DNA from: Agromyces sp. H17E-10
Lineage (GTDB): Bacteria; Actinomycetota; Actinomycetes; Actinomycetales; Microbacteriaceae
Reading direction: 5' to 3'
Assembly: GCF_022919715.1 (NCBI RefSeq)
Contig: NZ_CP095042.1
Coordinates: 1,612,001 to 1,676,000 of the forward strand
DNA length: 64,000 nucleotides
The first letter of the stretch is position 1; the number at the start of each line of letters is the position of its first letter. The notes beneath the pieces are model-generated. The model had not been told where the DNA came from. It searched no databases and saw nothing but the letters and a program-made list of their open reading frames with translations. The position numbers were made by a program, and so were the translations under genes. Shown here piece after piece: positions 1-7,107 of the stretch.

Positions 1-276
1 GCCGGGGTTGCCACGCTCGCGGCGCACGTTCCGATGGGCGCGGCCGTAGACACCGGGCGTTCGGCCGTCGGCGGGCGGATGGTTTCCGCACGAGAGCACG
101 GCGTCTTCGAGCACGTTCCGTTCGTCGGCGTCGACGTAGGCGCCGCACACACACCGGAGCCGGAAACGCTTTCCCCCGAGATGGTCCGTGACGGTGAGAT
201 CCGAGACGACGAGACCGACGTAACAGCGCCGGACGCCGTACAGAGGGACACCCGACGGGTTCGCTTTCGTGTCCAT
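1..276 (-). CDS. Hypothetical Cys-motif protein, partial (runs off left edge)
   Basis: The frame is open from an ATG at 274-276 to the left edge, 92 codons with no stop. The start is supported by a purine-rich AGAAGGGGGG ribosome-binding site 6 nt upstream. The visible N-terminal part contains CVCG and, about 25 residues later, SCGNH, which looks like a small metal-binding ribbon. I do not recognise the family. It is the third gene of a leftward set (HTH protein, 219-aa protein, this one) in the integrated element. No function is assigned. Confidence 0.6.
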   Translation of the reverse strand, partial: MDTKANPSGVPLYGVRRCYVGLVVSDLTVTDHLGGKRFRLRCVCGAYVDADERNVLEDAVLSCGNHPPADGRTPGVYGRAHRNVRRERGNPG

Positions 277-303
277 CGCGTGCCCCCCTTCTGGCTTTGA
301 TGC

Positions 304-963
304 TCAGCGGTTCGCGAGGGCTTCGGTGACGAGTTGCACGCGCGTCTTTCCATCGCGCACGACGTGAGTCCGGAGCCATTCGGCGTGTACGACGTCGACC
401 GCGTTCGCGCATTCGCGGCAGCACGTCATTCTGAATTCGCGACCGCTACGGCCCCTGAACGCTCGCGGCCTCACGACCGGCGCCCCGGCGTGCGGGGGCC
501 GATCGCCGCAGACCGGGCACGTGTCCTGTGCGACACGGGCGGCCGTGCTGGCCGCGGCCGCGGCGGCGGCCTTCGCGTCGGCGACGTGCAGAGCGTGAAT
601 TGCGAGCGCCTGGATACGGGCGAGGTCGTCGGGTGACTTCCTGATGCGCCGGATCTCATCGGCGATCGGGAACGTCGCGTATTCGCGGCCGTCGAACACG
701 AATTCGCCGCGTCGGCCAGTGTTGCCGATGGTCCGGTTCGCTTCCCAGTCGGCACGCTGGAGGGCTTCGGCCGCCTCGCGGGCTTCGAGCTCGATTCGTT
801 CATCGATGACGGCCGGGAGGGCCGCAGGATTCGAGAGGTTGTCACGCCAGTAGGGGCGGAGGGCTTCGGGTACGAACGTGTCGGACTCGGGATCATCGAA
901 CCCGGCTGGCAGCGCCGGACCATCGTCGACGGTTGAGGGCTTCGAGCGGTTAAACAGGGTCAT
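304..963 (-). CDS. Hypothetical protein with a CxxC...CxxxC putative zinc site (219 aa)
   Basis: A 219-aa soluble protein, start ATG with an AAAGG site upstream. The N-terminal half is charged and helical (Glu/Ala/Arg-rich), the middle has an alanine-rich helix of about 20 residues, and the C-terminal third has CPVCGD followed about 33 residues later by CCREC, a likely zinc-binding pair. It follows the Xis-like gene by 44 bp and probably shares its transcript. I do not recognise the family; small zinc proteins of this kind are common accessory genes in actinobacterial phages and integrative elements, which is the only functional hint. Confidence 0.6.
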   Translation of the reverse strand: MTLFNRSKPSTVDDGPALPAGFDDPESDTFVPEALRPYWRDNLSNPAALPAVIDERIELEAREAAEALQRADWEANRTIGNTGRRGEFVFDGREYATFPIADEIRRIRKSPDDLARIQALAIHALHVADAKAAAAAAASTAARVAQDTCPVCGDRPPHAGAPVVRPRAFRGRSGREFRMTCCRECANAVDVVHAEWLRTHVVRDGKTRVQLVTEALANR

Positions 964-1007
964 CGGTAAAACCTTTCGCGTGTTTGGATTGGTGGCTCTC
1001 GTCGCGG

Positions 1008-1250
1008 CTAGCGCGAGTCCCGGGTTCGCTCGGGCGGGATCGTCCGGAGCGATTCGAGATAGGCGTCTACGTCTCCGAGCCGGTAGTAGACGCGGCGGCC
1101 GATTTTCAGATAGGGCGGCCCCTCTCCGCGGCCGCGCATTTGGTTGAGTGCCGCAACGGACTTGTGGAGGATCGCCGCAACCTCATCGGTCGTTGCGAGC
1201 GGCCCCCGGGTGAGTTCGGGTTGCGGGTGGGTGGTTGCCGCGGGCATCAC
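1008..1250 (-). CDS. Excisionase/AlpA-like helix-turn-helix protein (80 aa)
   Basis: A small DNA-binding protein of the MerR/AlpA-type HTH_17 class. The pattern TTDEVAAILHKSVAALNQMR, then GPPYLKIGRRVYYRLGDVDA is the usual winged-helix layout of excisionases and AlpA-like regulators: helix-turn-helix, then a basic wing ending in an aromatic strand. Length (80 aa) is typical. It is divergent from the 231-aa protein and integrase, the usual place for a directionality factor in an integrative element. It probably assists excision or regulates integrase expression; the exact role is inferred from family and context. Confidence 0.8.
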   Translation of the reverse strand: MMPAATTHPQPELTRGPLATTDEVAAILHKSVAALNQMRGRGEGPPYLKIGRRVYYRLGDVDAYLESLRTIPPERTRDSR

Positions 1251-1309
1251 GCCCCCTTTCGATCGTCGATTGACGACACACTAGGGATCTCCGCGAGCTT
1301 TGACAACCC

Positions 1310-1399
1310 ATCCCGATATTTCCCGCTTACCCTACTTCCCCCGTATTTCAATGAAGTTTCTAGGCTCCGACAGGACTAAGCGGGATATTTGCGGGAAAT
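1310..1399. promoter_or_regulatory. Divergent control region with inverted TAAGCGGGA repeats
   Basis: Between the leftward Xis-like gene and the rightward pair, the motif TAAGCGGGATAT occurs on the plus strand at 1377-1388 and TAAGCGGGAAAT on the minus strand at 1329-1318. A further GCGGGAAAT lies at 1391-1399, so at least three related half-sites surround the divergent starts. This looks like an operator for an element-encoded repressor, possibly the Xis-like protein. The region is also visibly more AT-rich than its surroundings. Confidence 0.45.
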
Positions 1400-1417
1400 C
1401 ACGCTAGGCTCTCCCGC

Positions 1418-2113
1418 ATGACGACACCCAAGATTCCCCGGGATCTCCGGATTGATCCGGTCGAGGTCGGGCCGCGTGCGATGGTCCCGGCGTGGGGCGT
1501 GGAACGCCCGGCGTCGGTGACCTTGCGATTCGTCGGCGCCGCGGACGGTCGGGATCTGGTCGGGTCATTCGAGATCGGCGCGTCGGGGGTTCACGAGTTG
1601 CGAACCCTCACGATCGTCGGAACGGACGATCTGCCGGTGACGACGACGGCGCTCAACCGGGTGCGCGTGCCCGATCTCGTGCGCGCGGTCCGGTCGGCCC
1701 TCCACGCGGACGGGATCCACGGGCCGGGGTTCACGGTCCTGCACACGTTCGGCGGATCGTATGCCCCCACGGCCGACGAATGGCGCGATGACGATTACCT
1801 CCCGGCGCCGGTCGGCACGGGCGGCGGCGCCCGGTGGCTCGGAACCGATGAGGGTGGGCGGCCGGTCATCGTGCCGGATGACGAATGGCGGCAGATGGTC
1901 CGCCGTCACGGGCCGACGAGTGTCGTCGGCACTCGGACGACGGCCGCCCTGTACCGGTTCGGTGAGTCCCACGGGCGGGCACCCGGCGGGTTCGTCGGGG
2001 AAACGCTCGGGATCAGTCGGACCGCGACGAGTCGTTGGGTCGCCGCGGCCCGCGAGGCCGGAACGCTGGATCCGTCGACACGAAAGCCACGAAAGGGAAA
2101 CACGAATGCCTAG
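1418..2113 (+). CDS. Hypothetical protein with C-terminal HTH-like segment, upstream of integrase
   Basis: A 231-aa protein whose stop codon overlaps the integrase start by 8 nt, implying translational coupling. The N-terminal two thirds has no motif I recognise. The C-terminal segment, GETLGISRTATSRWVAAARE, reads like the turn and recognition helix of a helix-turn-helix used by replication or integration accessory proteins, followed by a basic tail. Genes of this size directly before the integrase are frequent in actinobacterial integrative elements. A regulatory or DNA-binding role is inference. Confidence 0.6.
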   Translation: MTTPKIPRDLRIDPVEVGPRAMVPAWGVERPASVTLRFVGAADGRDLVGSFEIGASGVHELRTLTIVGTDDLPVTTTALNRVRVPDLVRAVRSALHADGIHGPGFTVLHTFGGSYAPTADEWRDDDYLPAPVGTGGGARWLGTDEGGRPVIVPDDEWRQMVRRHGPTSVVGTRTTAALYRFGESHGRAPGGFVGETLGISRTATSRWVAAAREAGTLDPSTRKPRKGNTNA

Positions 2114-3278
2114 GCCGCCGCTCCCCGTCGGAACGTGGGGCAAAATCACCCGCTCAGAGGTCACGCCCGGGAAATGGCGCGCCCGGGCGACGTATCGCGA
2201 GTACACCGGTCACACGACCCGCGTCGAGGCGTGGGGGACGTCGGGCGCGGCCGCGCAACGCACCCTAGAGGCGCGTCTCCGCGAGCGCGAAGCGGCGGGG
2301 TCCGGGGGCGACGAGATCCGGCCCGAACTCCGGTTGCGCGATCTCGGCGCGCTCTGGTTCGACGAGATCGCAGACAGCGACCGTTCCCCGTCGACGGTCG
2401 CTCGCTACCGGGAGGTGTACGACCGGGCGATCGTTCCCGGGGTCGGCGAACTCCGGATCCGCGAGGCGACCGTTCCGGCGATGGACCGGTTCTTGAAAGC
2501 GACCGCGAAAGCATCGCTCAGCACGGCGCGGCACGCGCGCGTCATCTTGTCGGGGATGCTCGGCATGGCGGTTCGGCATGGCGCGATCCGGACGGATCCG
2601 ATCCGCGAGGTTGCCGCGTTCCGGTCACCGAAGTCGGAGGTTCGCGCGCTCAGCGTCGACGACGTGCGCGCGCTCCGGGAGGGCGTGCGGGGGTGGGTCG
2701 ACGATCCGGAACAGGCGGGGCGGCGCCGGAACCCCGATATTCCGGACGTCGTGGATATCTTGCTTGCGACCGGCGCCCGCATCGGGGAGTTGTGCGCGCT
2801 CCGGTGGGATGACGTCGACCTCGCGGCCGAACGGCCGACGGTGACGATCAGCGGAACCGTCGTCCGGGTGCCCGGCGAGGGGATCATTCGGCAGGATCAC
2901 CCGAAGACGGCCGCCGGGCATCGCACGGTCACGTTGCCACGGTTCGCCGTCGAGACCCTGATGCGGCGCCGGGTCGAGTCGGGCGGGACACCGAACCCGA
3001 TGAATCTCGTGTTCCCGTCGACCACCGGAACTCTCCGGGAGACGGCGAATCTGCACCGGCAATGGCGCGACGCGCGAGCGGCGGCCGGGTTCGATTGGGT
3101 CGTTCCGCACACGTTCCGAAAGACGGTCGCGACCATGATCGATCGCGAGTACTCGACCCGGGACGCGGCATCCCAATTGGGGCACTCCGGAACGGCCGTG
3201 ACCGCGAAGCACTACGTGGCGAAAGCGATCATGGCGCCCGACGTTTCGGCCGCGCTCGAACCGCTCGGGGAACCGTAG
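2106..3278 (+). CDS. Tyrosine recombinase (phage/ICE-type integrase)
   Basis: Site-specific integrase of 390 aa. The start ATG at 2106 is chosen because the conserved N-terminal arm-binding part begins here (MPRPPLPVGTWG) and it overlaps the upstream stop by 8 nt; the frame stays open further upstream but only as the shadow of that gene. The SAM-like core-binding domain is around residues 75-165. The catalytic domain has the arginine in GARIGELCALRWDD, the H-x-x-R box in PHTFRKTVA, and the LGHSG box followed by the tyrosine in KHYVA. It reads towards tRNA-Arg 105 bp downstream, the standard layout for an element inserted in a tRNA 3' end. Confidence 0.93.
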   Translation: MPRPPLPVGTWGKITRSEVTPGKWRARATYREYTGHTTRVEAWGTSGAAAQRTLEARLREREAAGSGGDEIRPELRLRDLGALWFDEIADSDRSPSTVARYREVYDRAIVPGVGELRIREATVPAMDRFLKATAKASLSTARHARVILSGMLGMAVRHGAIRTDPIREVAAFRSPKSEVRALSVDDVRALREGVRGWVDDPEQAGRRRNPDIPDVVDILLATGARIGELCALRWDDVDLAAERPTVTISGTVVRVPGEGIIRQDHPKTAAGHRTVTLPRFAVETLMRRRVESGGTPNPMNLVFPSTTGTLRETANLHRQWRDARAAAGFDWVVPHTFRKTVATMIDREYSTRDAASQLGHSGTAVTAKHYVAKAIMAPDVSAALEPLGEP

Positions 3279-3335
3279 TCAAAACGAGTTTCGGGTGAGT
3301 AAAAGGGGGATCCGCTTGAATCCGCCCGAAAACGA

Positions 3336-3375
3336 AACCGCCCCTCATCTGCATAAGTGCTGATGAGGGGCGGTT
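3336..3375. terminator. Bidirectional intrinsic terminator between integrase and tRNA-Arg
   Basis: Perfect 14-bp arms AACCGCCCCTCATC and GATGAGGGGCGGTT (3336-3349 and 3362-3375) enclose a 12-nt loop and are followed by TTTTTCT on the plus strand and a T-rich run on the minus strand. It can end both the rightward integrase transcript and the leftward tRNA-Arg transcript. Confidence 0.85.
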
Positions 3376-3382
3376 TTTCTCG

Positions 3383-3455
3383 TGCGCCCGGAGGGACTCG
3401 AACCCCCAACCTTCTGATCCGTAGTCAGATGCTCTATCCATTGAGCTACGGGCGC
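3383..3455 (-). tRNA. tRNA-Arg (anticodon ACG)
   Basis: A complete cloverleaf on the minus strand: 7-bp acceptor stem GCGCCCG/CGGGCGC, D arm GCTC...GAGC, anticodon stem TCTGA/TCAGA with loop CTACGGA giving anticodon ACG, T arm with TTCGAGT loop, and discriminator A. CCA is not encoded. Its 3' end faces the integrase, so this gene is the probable attachment target of the element. The 3' half should recur as a direct repeat at the far end of the element, outside the window. Confidence 0.96.
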
Positions 3456-3500
3456 ATCAGATGCCGCCTGGCGCTTGCTTCGCGATCAGGCAACCACGTA

Positions 3501-3530
3501 ACTCTAACCTACGTCACGCGTGATCGCCAA
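3501..3530 (-). promoter_or_regulatory. Probable promoter of tRNA-Arg
   Basis: On the minus strand TTGGCG (3530-3525) and TAGAGT (3506-3501) are separated by 18 nt, a reasonable housekeeping -35/-10 pair, about 45 nt before the mature tRNA 5' end. Confidence 0.5.
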
Positions 3531-3566
3531 TCGAGGGCGGGCAGCCCCGGCCGCGGCATCCGAGAA

Positions 3567-3632
3567 CAGGCACTTCGGGGCGACCCGCCGCGGAACGACG
3601 CCGCAGCACGGCGCGGCGCGCAGAAGTGCCTG
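3567..3632. repeat. Inverted repeat downstream of the sugar permease operon
   Basis: Ten-base arms CAGGCACTTC (3567-3576) and GAAGTGCCTG (3623-3632) enclose a 46-nt GC-rich loop. It lies just downstream of the leftward permease gene ending at 3650 and may form its transcript end, although no T-run follows. The rest of 3456-3649 contains only the tRNA promoter. Confidence 0.5.
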
Positions 3633-3649
3633 CAGAACGACCGCGCGCC

Positions 3650-4636
3650 CTACCCCTTCACCGCGCCCCCAAGCCCGGCGCCCCGCAGGAACAGCCGCTG
3701 GAACACGAGGAACAGCGCCACCGGGATGAGCGTCGAGATCGCGAGCGCCGCGAGGAACACGTCGAGCTCGGTCTGCGACTGCACGGCGGGCAGCCGCACC
3801 GACAGCGGCTGGATCGCCGGGTCGGGCAGCACGAGCAGCGGCCAGAGGAAGTCCTTCCACGCGGCGATCACGGCGAACACCGACACGACGCCGATGATGG
3901 GCTTCGACATCGGCAGCACGATCGACCAGAACAGGCGCAGCGGCCCGGCACCGTCGGTGCGCGCCGCCTCGAACACCTCGCGCGGCAGCCCGTCGAAGAA
4001 GCGCTTCACGAGCAGGATGTTGAACGCATTCGCCGCGGCCGGCAGCCACACGGCCCAGTAGGTGTTGAGCAGCGACGTGTCGATGAGCGGCGGATGCAGC
4101 ACCGTGAGGTACAGCGGCACGAGCAGCACCACCGCCGGGATGAAGAGGGTCGCGAGCACGAGCGCGTTCAGGAGGGGCGCGTACTTCGGCCGCAGCACCG
4201 AGAGCGCGTAGCCCGCGGTGGTCGCGATGAACACCTGGAAGAACCACGACCCCGCGGCGACCCACACCGTGTTGAGGAAGTACTGGTCGATGTGGATGTC
4301 GTTCCACGCGGTGCCGAGGTTCGCCCAGTCGATGCCGCTCGGCCACAGCTCGAACGGGTGGCTCAGCGTGTCCTGCGTGGTCGACACGGCCGACTTCGCG
4401 AGCCACAGCAGCGGGCCGAGGCCGGCGACCACGAGCCCGACGAAGAGCACGAGGTGCACGCCGGTCATCGAGACGCGCACCGGGCCGCGGCGTCGGTCGG
4501 AGGCGGCGAGCACCCCGCGGTCGTTCGACGCGTCGGGTCCGCGTCGGCCGCGGCCGGGGCCGCCGGATCGGCCCCGGCCGGACCCGGGCGCACGGGCGAC
4601 GGCGATCCGGGTCGCACGGGTGGTGGGGGCGGTCAT
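3650..4636 (-). CDS. Sugar ABC transporter permease, MalG/AraQ type
   Basis: Inner-membrane permease (328 aa) of a carbohydrate ABC importer of the MalFG class. A Pro/Arg-rich cytoplasmic N-terminus is followed by six membrane segments; the EAA loop that docks the ATPase is visible as EAARTDGAGPLRLFWSIVLP. The C-terminus ends in the GLGGAVKG tail typical of MalG-like subunits. Start ATG overlaps the stop of the upstream permease by 4 nt (ATGA). No ATPase gene is present; actinobacterial importers of this class usually share an MsiK-like ATPase encoded elsewhere. With the adjacent GH13 enzyme the substrate is probably an alpha-glucoside. Confidence 0.9.
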   Translation of the reverse strand: MTAPTTRATRIAVARAPGSGRGRSGGPGRGRRGPDASNDRGVLAASDRRRGPVRVSMTGVHLVLFVGLVVAGLGPLLWLAKSAVSTTQDTLSHPFELWPSGIDWANLGTAWNDIHIDQYFLNTVWVAAGSWFFQVFIATTAGYALSVLRPKYAPLLNALVLATLFIPAVVLLVPLYLTVLHPPLIDTSLLNTYWAVWLPAAANAFNILLVKRFFDGLPREVFEAARTDGAGPLRLFWSIVLPMSKPIIGVVSVFAVIAAWKDFLWPLLVLPDPAIQPLSVRLPAVQSQTELDVFLAALAISTLIPVALFLVFQRLFLRGAGLGGAVKG

Positions 4637-5622
4637 TCGGTGCTCCAGCGTTCGGTGAGCTTGAAATAGGCCCAACTCAGCAGGCCGAGGAAGATCGCGA
4701 GCATCAGGCTCAGCGCGGTCGCCTCGCCGTAGTCGCCGCCGAGGCTGTTCTGGAAGGCGTAGCGGTAGATCAGCAGCAGGATCGTGAGGGTCGCGTTGTT
4801 CGGCCCGCCGCTCGTGAACAGGAACGGCTCGAGGAACACCTGAGAGGTCGCGATGACCTGCAGGATCAGCATGATGAAGAGGATGCCGCGCAGCTGCGGC
4901 AGCGTGACGTGCCAGATCTTGCGCCAGATGCCGGCGCCGTCGACCTCGGCCGCGTCGTACAGCTCGGGCGGCACGGCGATGAGCGCCGCGAGGTAGATGA
5001 TGATCGAGCCGCCGGCCGCCGCCCACGTCGCCTCGATGACGAGCGACGGCATCGCGGTCGCGGCCGACTGCAGCCACGGCTGCGGCGGGATGCCGACGCA
5101 GCCGAGCATCGTGTTGAAGACGCCGTCGGGCGAGGCGTTGTAGAACACCTTCCAGAGCAGCACCGCGACGACCGGCGGCACGACGACCGGCAGGTACGCG
5201 AGCGCGCTGTACAGCCCCTTGCCCCGCCGCACCTCGCTCATCATGACGGCCAGCACGAGCGGCAGCGGGAATCCGAGCACGAGCGCGAGCACCGCGAAGT
5301 ACAGCGTGTTCACGATCGCGACGCCGAGGTTCGGGTCGGCGAGCACCCGCGCGAAGTTGTCGAGGCCGACCCACACGGGCGGTGCGATGAGGTTCGTCTT
5401 CTGGAAGCTCATGATCACCGACTGCACGATCGGCGACCAGCTGAACACCCCGAACACGATGAGCATGGGGGCGAGGAACGCGAGGTTCCACAGCCCGCCG
5501 CCGCGCACCCACGTCAGCGGGGTGCGGCGGCGTCGGCGGCGCGCGGGTGCGTTCCCGTCGAGGGCGGGGGGATGCCGCGGCGGGGCCTCCGCCGCGGCAT
5601 CCCGATCGATCATGGTCGTCAC
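4633..5622 (-). CDS. Sugar ABC transporter permease, MalF/UgpA type
   Basis: First permease of the importer (about 329 aa), with six predicted membrane helices after an Arg/Pro-rich N-terminus. The EAA loop reads DAAEVDGAGIWRKIWHVTLP. The GTG at 5622 is chosen because it overlaps the stop of the binding-protein gene in a GTGA arrangement; an in-frame ATG three codons later (5613) is the alternative. It overlaps the second permease by 4 nt, so the two subunits are translationally coupled. It should pair with the 3650-4636 product to form the heterodimeric channel. Confidence 0.9.
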   Translation of the reverse strand: MTTMIDRDAAAEAPPRHPPALDGNAPARRRRRRTPLTWVRGGGLWNLAFLAPMLIVFGVFSWSPIVQSVIMSFQKTNLIAPPVWVGLDNFARVLADPNLGVAIVNTLYFAVLALVLGFPLPLVLAVMMSEVRRGKGLYSALAYLPVVVPPVVAVLLWKVFYNASPDGVFNTMLGCVGIPPQPWLQSAATAMPSLVIEATWAAAGGSIIIYLAALIAVPPELYDAAEVDGAGIWRKIWHVTLPQLRGILFIMLILQVIATSQVFLEPFLFTSGGPNNATLTILLLIYRYAFQNSLGGDYGEATALSLMLAIFLGLLSWAYFKLTERWSTE

Positions 5623-6983
5623 TGGTCGAGCAGGGCCTGCGCGTCGACGTCGACCTGCTTCAGCAGCGCATCGATGTCGGCGTTCTCGTCGGTGAGCACC
5701 GCCTGCACGAGGTTGTCCATGAGGGCGTAGATGGGCTGCGTCTGGCCCTTGAACTCGCCGACCGGCGTCTGCTCGAAGATGCCGTCGGTGAAGCCCGTCA
5801 TCTGGTCGAGCGGCACGTTGACGTACGGCTCGATCCAGGTGAGCGACTCCTCGTAGGTGTCGCGGTCGAGCACGGGCAGCACCGGGGTGCCGACCGCCTG
5901 GTCGCTCGCGGCGAGCGCCTTCGCGTCGGCGACCGCGGCGTCCTCGTTCAGGAGCTTCTGCATGTAGTACCAGTCGATCCAGGTGACCGCCGCCGCCTTG
6001 GTCTCGTCGTCGACCGTGGGCGCGACGACCGCGATGTCGCCGCCGCCGAGCACGCCGCCGCCCTCCTCGGTCGGGATGACGGTGAGGCCGTACTGGTCGG
6101 GCGACATGCCGAAGTCGCGCACGAGCGCCGTGTACACGTCGGAGCCCGTCGTGTACATGCCGATGTTTCCGGCAGCGAACTCCTGGTTGATCGAGCCCCA
6201 GTCGAGGTCGAAGTTCGACCCCATCGACTTGTCCTCCCAGCGCAGGTCGTGCAGGTACTCGAGCGTCGCCTTCGTCGCGTCGTTGTCGATCGTCGATGTG
6301 TAGGTGCCGTCGTCGTTCGCATCCTGCAGCGAGGCGCCGCGCGAGTCGGCCTGCACCGAGAGCTGCCATCCGCCCGTGTTGCCGGTCGTCATGGTCGCGT
6401 AGCCGGCCTTGCCGGTCTTCTCGGCGATGGTCTTCGCGGCCGCGCGCACCTCGTCCCAGGTGGTCGGCGGCTGGTCGGGGTCGAGCCCCGCCTGCTCGAA
6501 CAGGTCGCGGTTGTAGTGCAGGCCGTTCGCGTAGGCCTGCCGCGGGAAGCCGTAGAGCTTGCCGTCGGCGCCCGTGACCTCGGCGAGGATGATCGGGTTG
6601 AACTTGTCGGTGTAACCGAGTTCGTCGATCTCATCGGTGAGGTCCATGAGCTGGCCGTTCTCGAGCAGGGTCTTCGAGTCGGTGAACGGCACGGTGAATA
6701 CGTCGGGCAGGCTGCCGCCCGCGAGCTGTGCGGCGAAGGTCGGCGCGGTCCATTCGTACTCGACGCCGATCACGTCGATGTCGGGGTTGGCCTTCTCGAA
6801 CTGCTTCTCCTGCTCGGCGAAGGCGTCGTACGCGGCCTGGTCGGCGCCGGGCGGGAAGGTGGCGACCCGCAGTTCGAGCTTGCCGTCGTCGCCGCCCGAC
6901 GAGTCGGCGCTGCAGGCGGCGAGCGAGCCGGCGACCACGAGGGCGGTGAGCCCCGCGATCGCGATGCTGCGTGATGACTTCAT
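5619..6983 (-). CDS. Sugar-binding lipoprotein of ABC importer (family 1 solute-binding protein)
   Basis: Extracytoplasmic solute-binding protein (454 aa). The N-terminus is a lipoprotein signal with lipobox LAAC and lipidated Cys24, followed by an acidic Ser/Gly linker. The mature protein has the SBP_bac_1 layout, including the DVFTVPFTDS and ITTGSDVYTAL-like segments lining the sugar site (the latter here MYTTGSDVYTALV). Start ATG has AAAGGA and CAGGA purine runs upstream. It precedes the permeases with a 4-nt overlap and follows the alpha-glucosidase gene, so maltodextrin or a related alpha-glucoside is the likely ligand; the ligand itself cannot be read from sequence. Confidence 0.9.
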   Translation of the reverse strand: MKSSRSIAIAGLTALVVAGSLAACSADSSGGDDGKLELRVATFPPGADQAAYDAFAEQEKQFEKANPDIDVIGVEYEWTAPTFAAQLAGGSLPDVFTVPFTDSKTLLENGQLMDLTDEIDELGYTDKFNPIILAEVTGADGKLYGFPRQAYANGLHYNRDLFEQAGLDPDQPPTTWDEVRAAAKTIAEKTGKAGYATMTTGNTGGWQLSVQADSRGASLQDANDDGTYTSTIDNDATKATLEYLHDLRWEDKSMGSNFDLDWGSINQEFAAGNIGMYTTGSDVYTALVRDFGMSPDQYGLTVIPTEEGGGVLGGGDIAVVAPTVDDETKAAAVTWIDWYYMQKLLNEDAAVADAKALAASDQAVGTPVLPVLDRDTYEESLTWIEPYVNVPLDQMTGFTDGIFEQTPVGEFKGQTQPIYALMDNLVQAVLTDENADIDALLKQVDVDAQALLDQ

Positions 6984-7029
6984 TGTCCTGTTTCCTTTCG
7001 GTGCTGTGCTGGGGTGGTGCGGGCTGTTT

Positions 7030-7097
7030 CCGTGGTGCTGGGGTATCGGTGGTGCTGGGGTGTCGGTGGTGCTGGGGTACCGGTGGTGCCCGGGTTC
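7030..7097. repeat. 17-bp tandem repeat (about four units)
   Basis: Units of CGGTGGTGCTGGGGTAT and close variants run at 7030-7046, 7047-7063, 7064-7080 and, degenerately, 7081-7097. They sit in the 124-bp leader between the alpha-glucosidase stop and the binding-protein start on the minus strand. Such an array could set transcript stability or differential expression within the operon, or be a slippage-prone minisatellite with no role. Confidence 0.85.
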
Positions 7098-7107
7098 GTA
7101 ATGCGGT

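Noticed and set aside
34..300. An 88-aa plus-strand reading frame at the left edge
   Set aside because: The minus-strand frame has a good ribosome-binding site, a Cys motif and operon context; the plus frame is its shadow.
1761..2105. N-terminal extension of the integrase frame upstream of 2106
   Set aside because: It overlaps the 231-aa gene and has no integrase similarity; the ATG at 2106 fits the family start and a coupled overlap.
3650..5512. A 620-codon open frame covering both permeases as a possible fused transporter
   Set aside because: The upstream half is an out-of-frame reading of the first permease (Arg-rich, no membrane helices). The real genes are two separate permeases overlapping by 4 nt.
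7030..7097. CRISPR-like array
   Set aside because: Units are 17 bp and directly contiguous without spacers; it is a simple tandem repeat.
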